Positions 10,911 to 20,115 of a stretch of 64,000 bases of DNA are shown piece by piece. The stretch comes from Clavulina sp. PMI_390 (taxonomy: Eukaryota; Basidiomycota; Agaricomycetes; Cantharellales; Hydnaceae): the NCBI GenBank assembly GCA_015039315.1, contig WIDE01000036.1, positions 29,289 through 93,288 of the forward strand, in the 5' to 3' direction. The translations under genes were made by a program, and so were the position numbers. Position 1 is the stretch's first letter; the number at the start of each line of letters is the position of its first letter. The notes beneath the pieces were generated by a model, which saw only the letters and a list, made by a program, of their open reading frames with translations, was not told the DNA's origin and searched no databases.

Positions 10911-12997
10911 ATGCGGCTGCCAAGCTACTTGCTATCCCTCATCCTTGTCGCGGCGACAGCAGCAAATGCTGATTCAGGCGTTGAATCGCAGTCACTGGCA
11001 ACATTGACTGGTCAGGCCAACCACCTACTTGGTCTAGGTCAATTTGGAGATGCTGCGAGGAGATATTCGGAAGCGATTGGTACGTCAATGCCCTTGTATA
11101 TCGTATATTGTTAGAGTCCCTAACGATCAACACCCACACCCTCCAGAACAATCGCCATCGGACTATGTGTTGTACTACAAGCGCGCAACAGCCTACTATT
11201 CTATGAATCGTTTCTCAAATGCCCTGGAGGACTTTGAGACGGTTCTCCGCTTAACGGATGGAAGCTTCTCAAGAGCACTCTTGATGAAGGCCAACATTCT
11301 TGCTCGTGAGGGTGACTGGGCGGAAGCTAAGAAACTTACCAAACAATACACCAAGAAGAGTGGGACAACAGATAAAGATGTTCAAGACCTTGTAAGTTTC
11401 TGGTTTCGTGCTTCTCGTCTCCGAGTTCCGCTTTGATTATCGTTCCAACATGAATGCATATCACTCACCACTGAAATTTCTTTGCCTCGTAGCTTTTCTC
11501 GATCACGGAAGGCGAAGTCGCTACCAAGAAAGCGCAGCAAGCCGCTAAAGCGAATAAATACGACGAGTGTATTGAACAATCGACAAATGCCCTCACCACT
11601 GCTTCGCATGCCACTTGGCTTCGTGAACTACGAGTCGAGTGCGCTATTGCTAATGGCGACTTAGAACAAGCTATTGGCGACCTCACGTACGTCTCTCTAT
11701 CTATATTGCCTCCTTTTGCTGATTTCCTTTTGTCTTTGTTCCATCTAGTCGACTCACCCACCTCACAAAACCCACCGCGGACCGCTTCCTCCGCATCGCC
11801 AATATGTCATACTTCCTTCTTCCTGCTCCCAACCCCCAACCCATCCAAACAGTCAAACAATGCCTCCATTTCGACCCCGACTCGAAACCGTGCCGTGTTG
11901 CGCACCGCTCTCTGAAAGCCATCGAGAAGGACTTCGTCAAGCTCGAGGACTTTGAGCGCACCAGCGCATGGGCTAGTCTGATTCGCTTCGTCGTCGGGCC
12001 AGGTGGTATCGAGAGCGATGAAGGCTTCGCAGCACGATTCGATACACTTCTCACCTCGTCTACCATCCCCCTCAATCTTCCGGAAAGTGTAAACCCTCGC
12101 CATCGCTCCCCGCGTCGACTGCAGATCTATGGGACGGCATGCAAGGCATATGTGAAGTCGAACCAGGTTCTCAAAGCTGAGAAGTGGTGCGAGGAGACAC
12201 TCCGAATCGACGATAAGAACCTGGATGGCTTGATTGCGAGAGGTGAGAAGAAGCTTAAGGATGAAGAATGGGAAGATGCCGTTCGCGCCTTTGAGGCGGC
12301 CTTCGAGGCGAGCGGGAGGAGTAATCAAGAGGTGCGTGCCAGCCTCCATATTGCCCAGCTTCTCCAAACCGCCATTCATTCACCCCATCATTTGATTTGA
12401 TTCACTAGATACATCAACTCCTAGAGAAATCACGCAAACTCCTGAAGCAATCCAAAGCCAAGGATTACTATAAGGTGCTAGACGTTCCGCGATCTGCAGA
12501 CGAGAAAACTATCAAGAAGGCCTAGTGCGTGCAGTTCCTCGCCTGCGCTACACTAGTGACTAACAACATGTTGTTTCTGCGTTCACCTCGCAGTCGTAAA
12601 GCAGTAATGAAAGCACACCCGGACAAAGGCGGAACGGAAGCGAAGATGGCTGCGGTTAACGAGGCGTACGAAGTCCTTAGCAAACCAGGTTCATTCTTCC
12701 CTGCATTTCGCTTCTCTGACGGTTGACTGACGTCATCTCTATCGCTCAATCTCTACTGCACCTCTACACCATTCCAATTATCCCAAATCTCAACCATTCT
12801 CTCTCTCTGCCACTATAGAACTACGCGCTCAATTCGATCGAGGAGAGGACCCGAACGACCCAAGCTCACAACAAGGCGGACATCCATTCCCTGGCGGACA
12901 CCCCTTCCAGCAAATGTTCTTCCAGCATGGCAGCGGTCCATTTGGCGGGCATCATGGTGGTGGAGGACAGCAGTTCCAGTTCCATTTCGGCGGGTAG
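10911..12997 (+). CDS. ER-luminal TPR/J-domain co-chaperone, DNAJC3 (P58IPK) type
   Basis: Seven exons: 10911-11079, 11147-11391, 11493-11686, 11749-12331, 12409-12524, 12594-12688, 12819-12997; 526 residues. The first 20 residues (MRLPSYLLSLILVAATAANA) look like a cleavable signal peptide. TPR-like helical repeats follow (ANHLLGLGQFGDAARRYSEAI, YKRATAYYSMNRFSNALEDF and later units). A C-terminal J domain starts near KDYYKVLDVP and carries HPDKGGTE with the HPD that stimulates Hsp70 ATPase. The tail is Gly/His/Gln rich. Family knowledge: works with BiP in the ER lumen in folding of secretory proteins. An intron splits the J domain just before HPD. No KDEL-like retention signal is present (C-terminus QFQFHFGG). 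Confidence 0.93.
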
Positions 12998-13729
12998 AGG
13001 ACCTGAGCGAGATGCATTGGAGGAATCTATGTCGAGTTTGGCTGAGTGTGCTTGTACGAACGCTGCCTCAGAAGGATACTTGGGATACCTGATGCTGTTC
13101 CAACCTACGTACCTTCTGTGCTCTAATCTGATGACTTTGCGACTCCACTCACGATCAAGCCTGCGAAAAAACGAGACTCTACCCTGCGTAAGTGAAAAAC
13201 GGATACAATGCAATGCATGTTGTGTCGCGACGAAAGGGATTGGACATAGCAGAGTCCCTGAACTCCTTCCACAAAGTGAAGCAAGTGTAAAAACGTCATT
13301 ATGAACCTTGATTCTCATGATAGCTAAAGTGGTATATATTCCATTGCTTCTGCTATTCGACAAATAATCATGAATCTAATGCGGTATCCAGTGCTATTCA
13401 TTCGCATTGCACTTTGATGAAAAAATGTGAGGCTCTAGTTCGAATTGCGAGTGTCCCATCAATGAAGGCAGAGTGGTCGGAGGGCGATTCGACCAAAAAT
13501 GCAGAGCAAGGAAAGTGAATAAAGGTAAGGAAGGAGTCTCTCGACGCTCTCGAGGACATGGAGAAAACAGAAGACCAAGCCAACAACCCGATATAATTGA
13601 TAAATACCGGCAACTTGCACTCTACAGGGCGGAGGCTCAGAAGGCCGCAACAGCGTGCGACCACTATCCGCCACACCACGCGCAAAAAGGCTCGTATAGA
13701 CAAGACCACGAGCGCCGCGCCAGATCAAT
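12998..13729. other. intergenic, convergent gene ends
   Basis: 732 bases between the 3' end of the DNAJC3-type gene and the 3' end of the minus-strand hypothetical gene. Several open frames of about 90-165 codons overlap here on both strands but none shows a family motif or a sensible splice structure. I see no feature. Confidence 0.5.
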
Positions 13730-14347
13730 TCAGAAGTATCTCGGCTGATAGCCCTCGTAGTTGGGACTCCAGCGTCGTGTCCACCTCCTGCGTTGTGCTC
13801 GTGGTTGGGGTGAGGGAGAGGTCTGCGAACTAGCTGCTAGCAGAGAAGATGAACCAGAAGCATCATCTTGACCGCTAGTTTCGTCATCAGCAGCGTTGCT
13901 TGATGTGGCTGTTATCGACGTTTGAGGTTCGGTTTCATTTTGAGTGTGGACGGCCTCGTCCCAATATTCGGCGGGAACGATGGCACCATTGGTAGCTGAC
14001 CAGTAAGTACGCGCCGTGTTGGGAGGGATGGTGGTGCTGACAGTGCTAGCACTGTTGTTGCTCGTTTGAGACGATTTGGAAGGTCCGGCGATGGCTGGTG
14101 GAAACGTTGACGTCGGCGGGACGTGATATGGGAATGGAAGTGGCGTCGTGGAAGAGGAACTGCCATTTTCGGAGGGTGTATTATGGGGAGCGGAGGGAAC
14201 AATGGGTTCGTTTGAAGAGAGGTTGATTCGTTGTTGTGGATGGGGGACACGGGGACGATTTCGTCGAGCGGTCGGAGTGTGCCACAGGCCGTGAACCGAC
14301 CCAGTGGTAGAGTGGACGAGAGGAAAAGAAGACGGGTCTTTCGACAT
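13730..14347 (-). CDS. hypothetical low-complexity protein, single exon
   Basis: 205 residues, not recognised. The protein is rich in Ser, Thr, Pro and Asn throughout, with a short more ordered patch around RTYWSATNGAIVPAEYWDEA and a basic aromatic C-terminus (RRRWTRRWSPNYEGY). No membrane segment, signal peptide or enzyme motif. A TATATATA box lies 56 bases upstream of the ATG, which supports expression from this start. The base composition alone does not prove coding; the long open frame, TATA spacing and neat start make it plausible. Confidence 0.55.
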   Translation of the reverse strand: MSKDPSSFPLVHSTTGSVHGLWHTPTARRNRPRVPHPQQRINLSSNEPIVPSAPHNTPSENGSSSSTTPLPFPYHVPPTSTFPPAIAGPSKSSQTSNNSASTVSTTIPPNTARTYWSATNGAIVPAEYWDEAVHTQNETEPQTSITATSSNAADDETSGQDDASGSSSLLAASSQTSPSPQPRAQRRRWTRRWSPNYEGYQPRYF

Positions 14348-14402
14348 TTTAGGTTGGTTTTAGATAGATAGAGCCAGTCGCGGATGGGTGCGTTGGGGAA
14401 GG

Positions 14403-14410
14403 TATATATA
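14403..14410 (-). promoter_or_regulatory. TATA box for the minus-strand hypothetical gene
   Basis: TATATATA 56 bases upstream of the ATG at 14347, read on the minus strand. Placement fits a core promoter with a short leader. Confidence 0.45.
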
Positions 14411-15013
14411 CACCAGAGAAAAAATGCAAAGTGAGAGGGACGTTGTTCGGTGTTGCTGGGCGTGCGCGTGGCCGACAAGTGGCGAATCATTCTCGAGAAA
14501 AATAGAGCACAGCACGGGACAGACTTGCATAGCATAAACGAGAATGAGTGTATGGGTGAGCGGTGATTCCATAGAGTGAGTGCTGGTCAAAGCGATCCTT
14601 TACTAGGAGGTGGGGGCCCCTAGGCCAAAGATAGTGCCGTACTCTTGATGCGGTGGTTGGTAGCAGTAAAGGAGAACCGGGGAGTGGCCCAGATATGGAT
14701 GGAGCAATGAGAGTTTCGGTGGTGGTGGCGATGTTGTATAAGCCTCCGTGGCGTCGTTGCATCAGCTACCTATCCGAAGTTGTGGGAGGTGCGATGACTG
14801 CAAGTGCCAGTAAGATCTTGATTTCCGATGGGTGTCAGGAGTTGGTTCATGCCGACGATATGAGTCCCGATCAGAGCAGTATCCAATGGATTTGGCGATG
14901 TTACTGTAGGCGAGCTAGATCTCCATCCAAGTCTCCAAGAAAAGATCGCGTAGAGGAGGAAGCAAGGCTAGGGGGCCGTGAGAATCATCCACATAAGCAC
15001 ATTCATCAGAGCG
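14411..15013. other. intergenic; right part is upstream DNA of copy B1
   Basis: No supported gene. The last 35-40 bases (about 14978-15013) resemble 19849-19877 upstream of copy B3, showing this was the promoter region of B1 before the transposon at 15024 inserted. A 134-codon open frame at 14653-15057 runs into the transposon and has no recognisable content. Confidence 0.55.
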
Positions 15014-15056
15014 TGACTCTGAAGAGCTATACACCGTCCACAGGTGAATCCAGCTA

Positions 15057-15232
15057 GGTCCAGCTGGAGTCCAGTGGGGTCCAACTGAGTCCAACTGGAG
15101 TCCATTGAGGTCCATTGGAGTCCGGCGGCGTGTGTCAGGATCCACTGGACTCCATTGGACCACGTTGGACTCCACTGGATTCCACTGGATTCCACTGGAT
15201 TCCAATGGACTCCAATGGACTCCAGCTGCACC
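15057..15232. repeat. TCCANTGGA decamer array, left end of transposon
   Basis: About fifteen near-palindromic units of TCCA-N-TGGA spaced near 10 bases (for example TCCACTGGAT and TCCAATGGAC), some degenerate. Apparent open frames here read as repeated S-G-I-Q-W-N-P or W-S-P-V-D strings, a by-product of the period and not a gene. Confidence 0.85.
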
Positions 15233-16204
15233 CGATGAAGTACAGTGACTAGCCAGTTGATTTATGCGAGTGCGATAGTATATTTATTGGCTCTGACTTG
15301 CTGTATATTACAAGCAAGTCGATATATTGTGTGTTTATAAATATTCGCATAAGCTGTAGAGGTATCCCCTTACTGTCCGCTCAAGGATTAATATAGTGGG
15401 ACGCACGGAAAATTGAGCACAACTCATTATTTACTTATTCCATCGACACCATGAAGTCTCCCCGCAACCAGCCGTCCTAGATCCCATTTCTCTATGATTA
15501 AGTACACCAGCTATCCAGAAAGTTGAGCGCAGACCCGCAGGGATGACTTAATGACTATGCCGCCGTGCAGGTTAGACCTGCAGTATTTTCCAAAGCTCAT
15601 AGTTCCCTAAATTATTGGTTCTTGTCTGGTACAGGTTAAAATAAACAGAGGACATGCATGCTATGCCCAAAATGTGTCAGTCACAGGAGAATATGCTAGA
15701 ATACTAGTCAGCTTAATGGGATAAGTATGAAGCGGAGGACCTGAAATATTATAAATTCGATGTATTAATAGTTCTACATACAGATCAGCTTCTATACTCC
15801 TATCGAATCATACTGAATTAATCTGATACATTTGAGAGCCACACGCTAGAGGCATACGATTGAAAGGGAATGAAACTAGACTATCATCATCTAGCTACGT
15901 TCTCTGTAGCTTGTTTTCCGCCGATATCACTATCAGAGTAGGCCGAAAACAAAAACTGATATATTTGTGTCTCGATTGAGTCTGGGAACGGCATATTTTT
16001 CTTGACAGTAGCTCAGTGGCAGACTGGACAGAATATGCTGGATGGTGAGTACGATCGAATATCATCCCTTATCAGTATACATATTTTCTTTTTCTTTTTT
16101 CATACGAAATAGATTTCGCAATGCTAGTTCCTTATGTACAACTTGCGGAAGGTATATATTCCTGCTTTTTCCGCACAACATCCTGATCTCTCTTTGGAAG
16201 TGTT

Positions 16205-16318
16205 GTGCTGGACTCCAGTGGAGTCCAGTGGAATCCAGGTGCTGCTTCGAGTCCAATGGAGTCCGGTGGAGTCCATCGGGGGCCGTTGGCATCCACCGGA
16301 CTCCATTGGACTCCGGCT
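16205..16318. repeat. TCCANTGGA decamer array, right end of transposon
   Basis: Second array of the same near-palindromic decamer, shorter and more degenerate than the left one, ending about 35 bases before the right end of the element. Confidence 0.8.
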
Positions 16319-16518
16319 TCTCACGTTGGTTTCGCCTGTGGAGAGTGTATTACTGACTCTGAATTCAACACAGTACTTCACTCGTGCTCTTCGATGTTGT
16401 CTGGGTTTACCGCGCGCTTGATGCCTCATGGACGATAAAATGAGTACTTCCGCACCGTGCCCATGAGGTCGTGCATCCCCAGCACCGAGGACGAGCTATC
16501 TTGCAAGAATCTTTAAGA

Positions 16519-19417
16519 ATGTCGACCGTCGACCAGGCCGCTTCGACCTCTGTTCCATTATTCGATGATCTCGTTAGGTGTCTTGGAGCCGGAAAGCCTT
16601 TCGTCAGTTCCTTTGAAGGCACGAGCAAGTATAACGATGCGCCTCCATTCGCATGTGGCCTCGCGGCCATGAACGCTATACGCCAAATATTCATGGACTA
16701 TGCCCATGGAACTCGCGATGATGCGCTGCTTCGGGTGATACATACATCTAATTTCCACGAAGTCAGTCAATGCCTGACCTGTTTCCGATCCTCGATTGTA
16801 ACCCTAACACCCCTCCACCAATAGGAAGTGGTCAACATTGCCTCGTTTCTCAAGGGCAGCGATCATCTGGAGATTAATGACCTGCACAAACTCCCAATGT
16901 TTGCGCATACAATGCGTCTATTGAGGGAGGAGTACTCAACATGCTCCTTGGAGTCCTTCAAATCTATCCTTTCGTGAGTCTGGTCGTGATGAGCGTGCAC
17001 TCGTCTATCTACTTTCGACTTTTGTCTTGCTTGTCTGTCCATCTGACATGTGTGTTCGTCATAGGCGCCTCGCCCACGACAGTACAACGGGGTCACCCGC
17101 TGGGATGCTCATCAGCAAGGAGGCCAGCGTCATCTCTGTCACCCAAATATCACTCATTACTTTGTCTCCCGGTCACTCCACCGAACGCCTTACCACTGCA
17201 CCTTTCGCTCACACGCACGTATACGCTGTATTTGACCTGCACTCGCGCCAGACCTCCCAAGATTATGGACCTGCCTTCACCCTCTTTTCAACGCCCGAAC
17301 AAGCGGCGGTCCACCTGGCTGATGTACTCGAGGTGGATCACGCACTAGTCGACCCAGGCGGCCTGCAAAACACTAAGTTCTCCGCGCATATCTTCGCTCC
17401 TCAAAGCAGCGAGAGTAGCGGGAGCGGACGAACGATGTTGAGCGCTGCGTGGGCAAAGGTGTGGGCCATGCTCTACGAGACGACTGTGGAGCTGGCTCAG
17501 ACGCGTGCGGTAGCGACGAGGGTAACAAGAGCGGAGGGAGAGGCCGCGAACGCAAGGCGCGAGCGAGACGATGCAATGGCGGCTGTTGAGCGGCTACGTA
17601 AAGAGCTTCGCGATGAGAGAGCTCGTAATGCAGCTGTGAATTCGACGCCAAATCGAGATGGGCACCAGAATGCGGAAGGGAGGGGAGGTGCAAGTGCGGC
17701 CAAAACAACACAGTCTACGGCTTCCTCGCGCCAACAAGGGGATTTGATCCAGCAGGAACCCGAATCTACACCGAATGGCATAGTAAAAACATCGACGCCA
17801 GCTCCAACCACCGCTAGTCCAAGTACAAGTCATGCGCAATCGGCTCGGCCTCAAACTAGTATGTATCTCCTTAGCTTCAGCTTGAGCCTACATAGAACCT
17901 CCGAGTTCATAACGCATTCTTCACTCCAATTGAATAGCTGTTTATGATGAAGAAGATGAAGCAGCAATCTATCGCGCTGCTTTTGATGTGCAAGACCCGA
18001 GTGGTACCACGCCTCCAACCTCTAGTCGAAACAAAGGTAAAGGCAAAGCACGAGCGGGCGGAGATGGGAGATGGAATATGGCCAGTGCTTCAAATGCAGT
18101 TGATGAAGACGGCATAGAGGTGCAGAAGGGGGTGATTGCCTCACTCGAGTCGAGTTACCAGCAACCCAACGAAACAAAGCAGCGTCAGAAATCCAACATG
18201 GGCCCCGGATCCACTTCCAGTATGAATAACGGCTCGGGCACCACTTCATTGCCTCCATTGTTCAGTAATCTCTCAGATGGGAACCGCTTTGTGGTAGCGG
18301 AACTCGAAGTGAGTCGGAATCGCTATAAACCACTTGTGTCACCATCACTGAACTTGTGCTCTCCCAAGGCGGATGACAAGAGATCGCAGGAGCTAGCGTT
18401 GAGGCTGCAGCAAGAAGAAGAAGAGCTTGTTGAGCGCGAGCGACGTGCAGCAATGCGGAAGCCATCGTTAGTCCTGGTACCGGGTGTAAATGGTTCGCTG
18501 AGAATGCAGAGCCGAAGGACTACCTCGTTCGAGCCACATAGTCAAGAACATGAGGAGAACTCCATTCTCAAGCCATTCAATTCTGCCGCCAATATCGCCT
18601 CTGGCTCGGGTGCGAGGCTATCTCCCCCGGCAGGCGCGCAGGTGACTGCTATAGGAAGCAATTTTTCGGTCAACCGAGCTCAAACCAATTTGACAGGTAT
18701 ATATTCTGTATTCCTCCGTTGAGATTGACTCATTCAGTCGTCTTGGAACCTTATGACCAGACCAGAACCCTCATCGGGAGGGTATCCACGCGACGCAGCC
18801 TGTGTATAGTAACCCGCCCTCGGGTCGTGCTGGCGCGTCGCTGAGAGGAGGAAGAGGTGGTGGAATGACGATTCCTGCTCTGGCCACGTTCACTGGGGCG
18901 ATTTCAGGTGCCTCACGCGCAGTCGAAAGTGTGGCAGACGCTGGTAGTGATAGGGATGGGGTGGCTGTTGGCGGTGGGCGTGGTCGTGGTCGCGGGGCTC
19001 GTGGGCGTGGAGGTATTACTCGCGGGGGTGCCAGTCCCAGCGGGGTAGTTCATGGTGGCTTCCGTGGTAGCGCTGCCCGTGGTAGTGCTGGTCGCGGGAC
19101 GGTCCGTGGTGCTGGACGCGGCGGAACCGGTCGAGGTAGAGGCGCGAATGGTGGTGGTGGTGGTAATGATGGTGCAGGTGGAGGTGGAGGTCGTACGATG
19201 CAAGAAATGGAGGCAAGCGATCTAGCGTACGCCACCATGCTTCAGGAGCAGGAGAATGCGCGCGCAGCACGCGGCATGGCTGGACAATTCTGTGAGTTGT
19301 CTTTTGTAAAGACCTGAACGTTTATTGCCTTGAACGCCGAAGTTGTAACTGATCAACTAATGTGGCGAAAATATCTATTTAGGGAGGAACTCAGTCCACG
19401 AAGGCCAGCACCGCTGA
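16519..19417 (+). CDS. family B protein, copy B1: putative Cys/Asp-x-His ubiquitin protease with UIM-like helices and RGG region
   Basis: Exons 16519-16761, 16825-16973, 17065-17858, 17938-18696, 18761-19291, 19383-19417; 836 residues, or 816 if 18309-18368 (GTGAGT...AAG) is also an intron, as alignment to B5 suggests. N-terminal domain: DDLVRCLGAGKPFVSSFEGT, then Cys46 in FACGLAAMNAIRQIF, and Asp188-x-His190 in YAVFDLHSR followed by GPAFTLFSTPEQAA. A coiled coil (ARRERDDAMAAVERLRKEL) follows, then UIM-like VQKGVIASLESS and SQELALRLQQEEEEL, an RGG-rich block and DLAYATMLQEQEN. A Cys and an Asp-x-His at this spacing fit the viral-tegument-like class of deubiquitinases known from eukaryotes and bacteria; this is inference. 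All three candidate residues are present. Confidence 0.72.
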
Positions 19418-19711
19418 CACATCTCGAATGGCATGATTGGTTCCGAGTTTGATTTGCCGTCTGATGGACTGGCGCCTCTTGTCTTTCTTGACTGTCTGGT
19501 CCAGCGCGCCTCTGTCTCTCAAGCGCTAAGTTATGAGCATTTTGTTCCAGAACCTTGGATTGCCCTTTATAATCACGCTCTTGGGCCTAGAAAACCTATC
19601 GACTCCAAACTGCTGACCAATATTCTCAAGCTTAGAGGCAATCCAACGAAATCGCACCTGATTGAGTTTGCATAGCACTGGCACATCACAACAGCCATTC
19701 TACACTCGCCC
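19418..19711 (+). other. spacer with an 80-codon open frame of unknown meaning
   Basis: Between B1 and the B2 fragment. An open frame at 19433-19675 (starts MIGSEFDLPSDG) has ordinary composition but no relative in the window and no splice partner; it may be leader or remnant sequence. Confidence 0.3.
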
Positions 19712-19846
19712 ATGTCTATTAGCAAAAACAGTTCTTCCAGTACCCTACAATCATTTGATGATCTTTTCAGGTCCCTAAGGGCAGGGAAACCCTTCATTAG
19801 CCGGTCCGAAGGTATAAGCCAGTATGAAAGTAACACTCCATCTGCA
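19712..19846 (+). pseudogene. family B fragment B2 (first part of exon 1 only)
   Basis: Starts with ATG and encodes MSISKNSSSS, then QSFDDLFRSLRAGKPFISRSEGI and NTPSA, matching the first 45 codons of exon 1 in B1 and B4. Similarity stops just before the codon that is Cys46 in B1. Beyond the break the DNA matches the promoter region of other copies instead. This is a truncated copy made by recombination, probably not functional. Confidence 0.75.
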
Positions 19847-19848
19847 GC

Positions 19849-20115
19849 TGTGAGAACCATTCACGTAAGCAACCTTCTGAGTCTGAATTCAACATATATT
19901 TGGCTCTCATATGTGGTCTGGATTTACCGCGCGCTTGATGCCTTGCAAGGGTGAGCGTAATAACTACCGTGTCATGTCCGTAAAGTGCTCTCTCTGACCC
20001 TGTTGAATGAATAGAACCGCTGATTAGCGCTCCGTGATCTGCATAGACACAACTTCTCACTGAGGTTGTGCGATCCAAGCACCAAGGAAGGAGTACCTTG
20101 TAGGACTTCTTGGGA
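19849..20115 (+). promoter_or_regulatory. duplicated family B upstream region of B3 (transposon-empty)
   Basis: Aligns with the upstream DNA of B1 on both sides of the transposon: GTGAGAACCATTCAC here against GTGAGAATCATCCAC near 14979, then CTGAATTCAACA and TTTACCGCGCGCTTGATGCC shared with 16360-16425, and a last block just before the ATG. Shows that the promoter was copied together with the gene. Specific factor sites cannot be named. Confidence 0.65.

Larger units (their letters stand above)
15014..16363. mobile_element. non-autonomous DNA transposon (Mutator-like or MITE-like) with 10-bp target duplication
   Basis: Element body 15024-16353 (1330 bases). It is flanked by a perfect 10-base direct repeat, TGACTCTGAA, at 15014-15023 and 16354-16363. 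Near each end lies an inverted repeat: TATACACCGTCCACAGG at 15028-15044 and, read on the other strand, AATACACTCTCCACAGG at 16335-16351 (14 of 17 equal). Inside each end is an array of TCCANTGGA decamers; the middle is AT-rich with no transposase-sized frame. A paralogous empty site with TGAGTCTGAA exists at 19878-19887 upstream of B3, with both flanks alignable. A 9-11 bp duplication is usual for Mutator-like elements; superfamily is inference. It separates the B1 promoter region from its older upstream DNA. Confidence 0.8.

Noticed and set aside
9805..10972. Long open frames of 327-378 codons across the N block
   Set aside because: They consist of Ns and only look open since unknown codons are not stops. 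Same for 50805-51899.
14653..15057. 134-codon open frame upstream of the transposon
   Set aside because: It runs across the transposon boundary, has no relatives in the window and no recognisable composition or motif.
14915..15231. Open frames rich in S-G-I-Q-W-N-P and W-S-P-V-D repeats on the minus strand
   Set aside because: They are translations of the TCCANTGGA decamer array in the transposon end, not protein repeats under selection.
15057..16318. CRISPR-like short repeats
   Set aside because: Units are contiguous decamers without spacers, in a fungal genome, inside a transposon.
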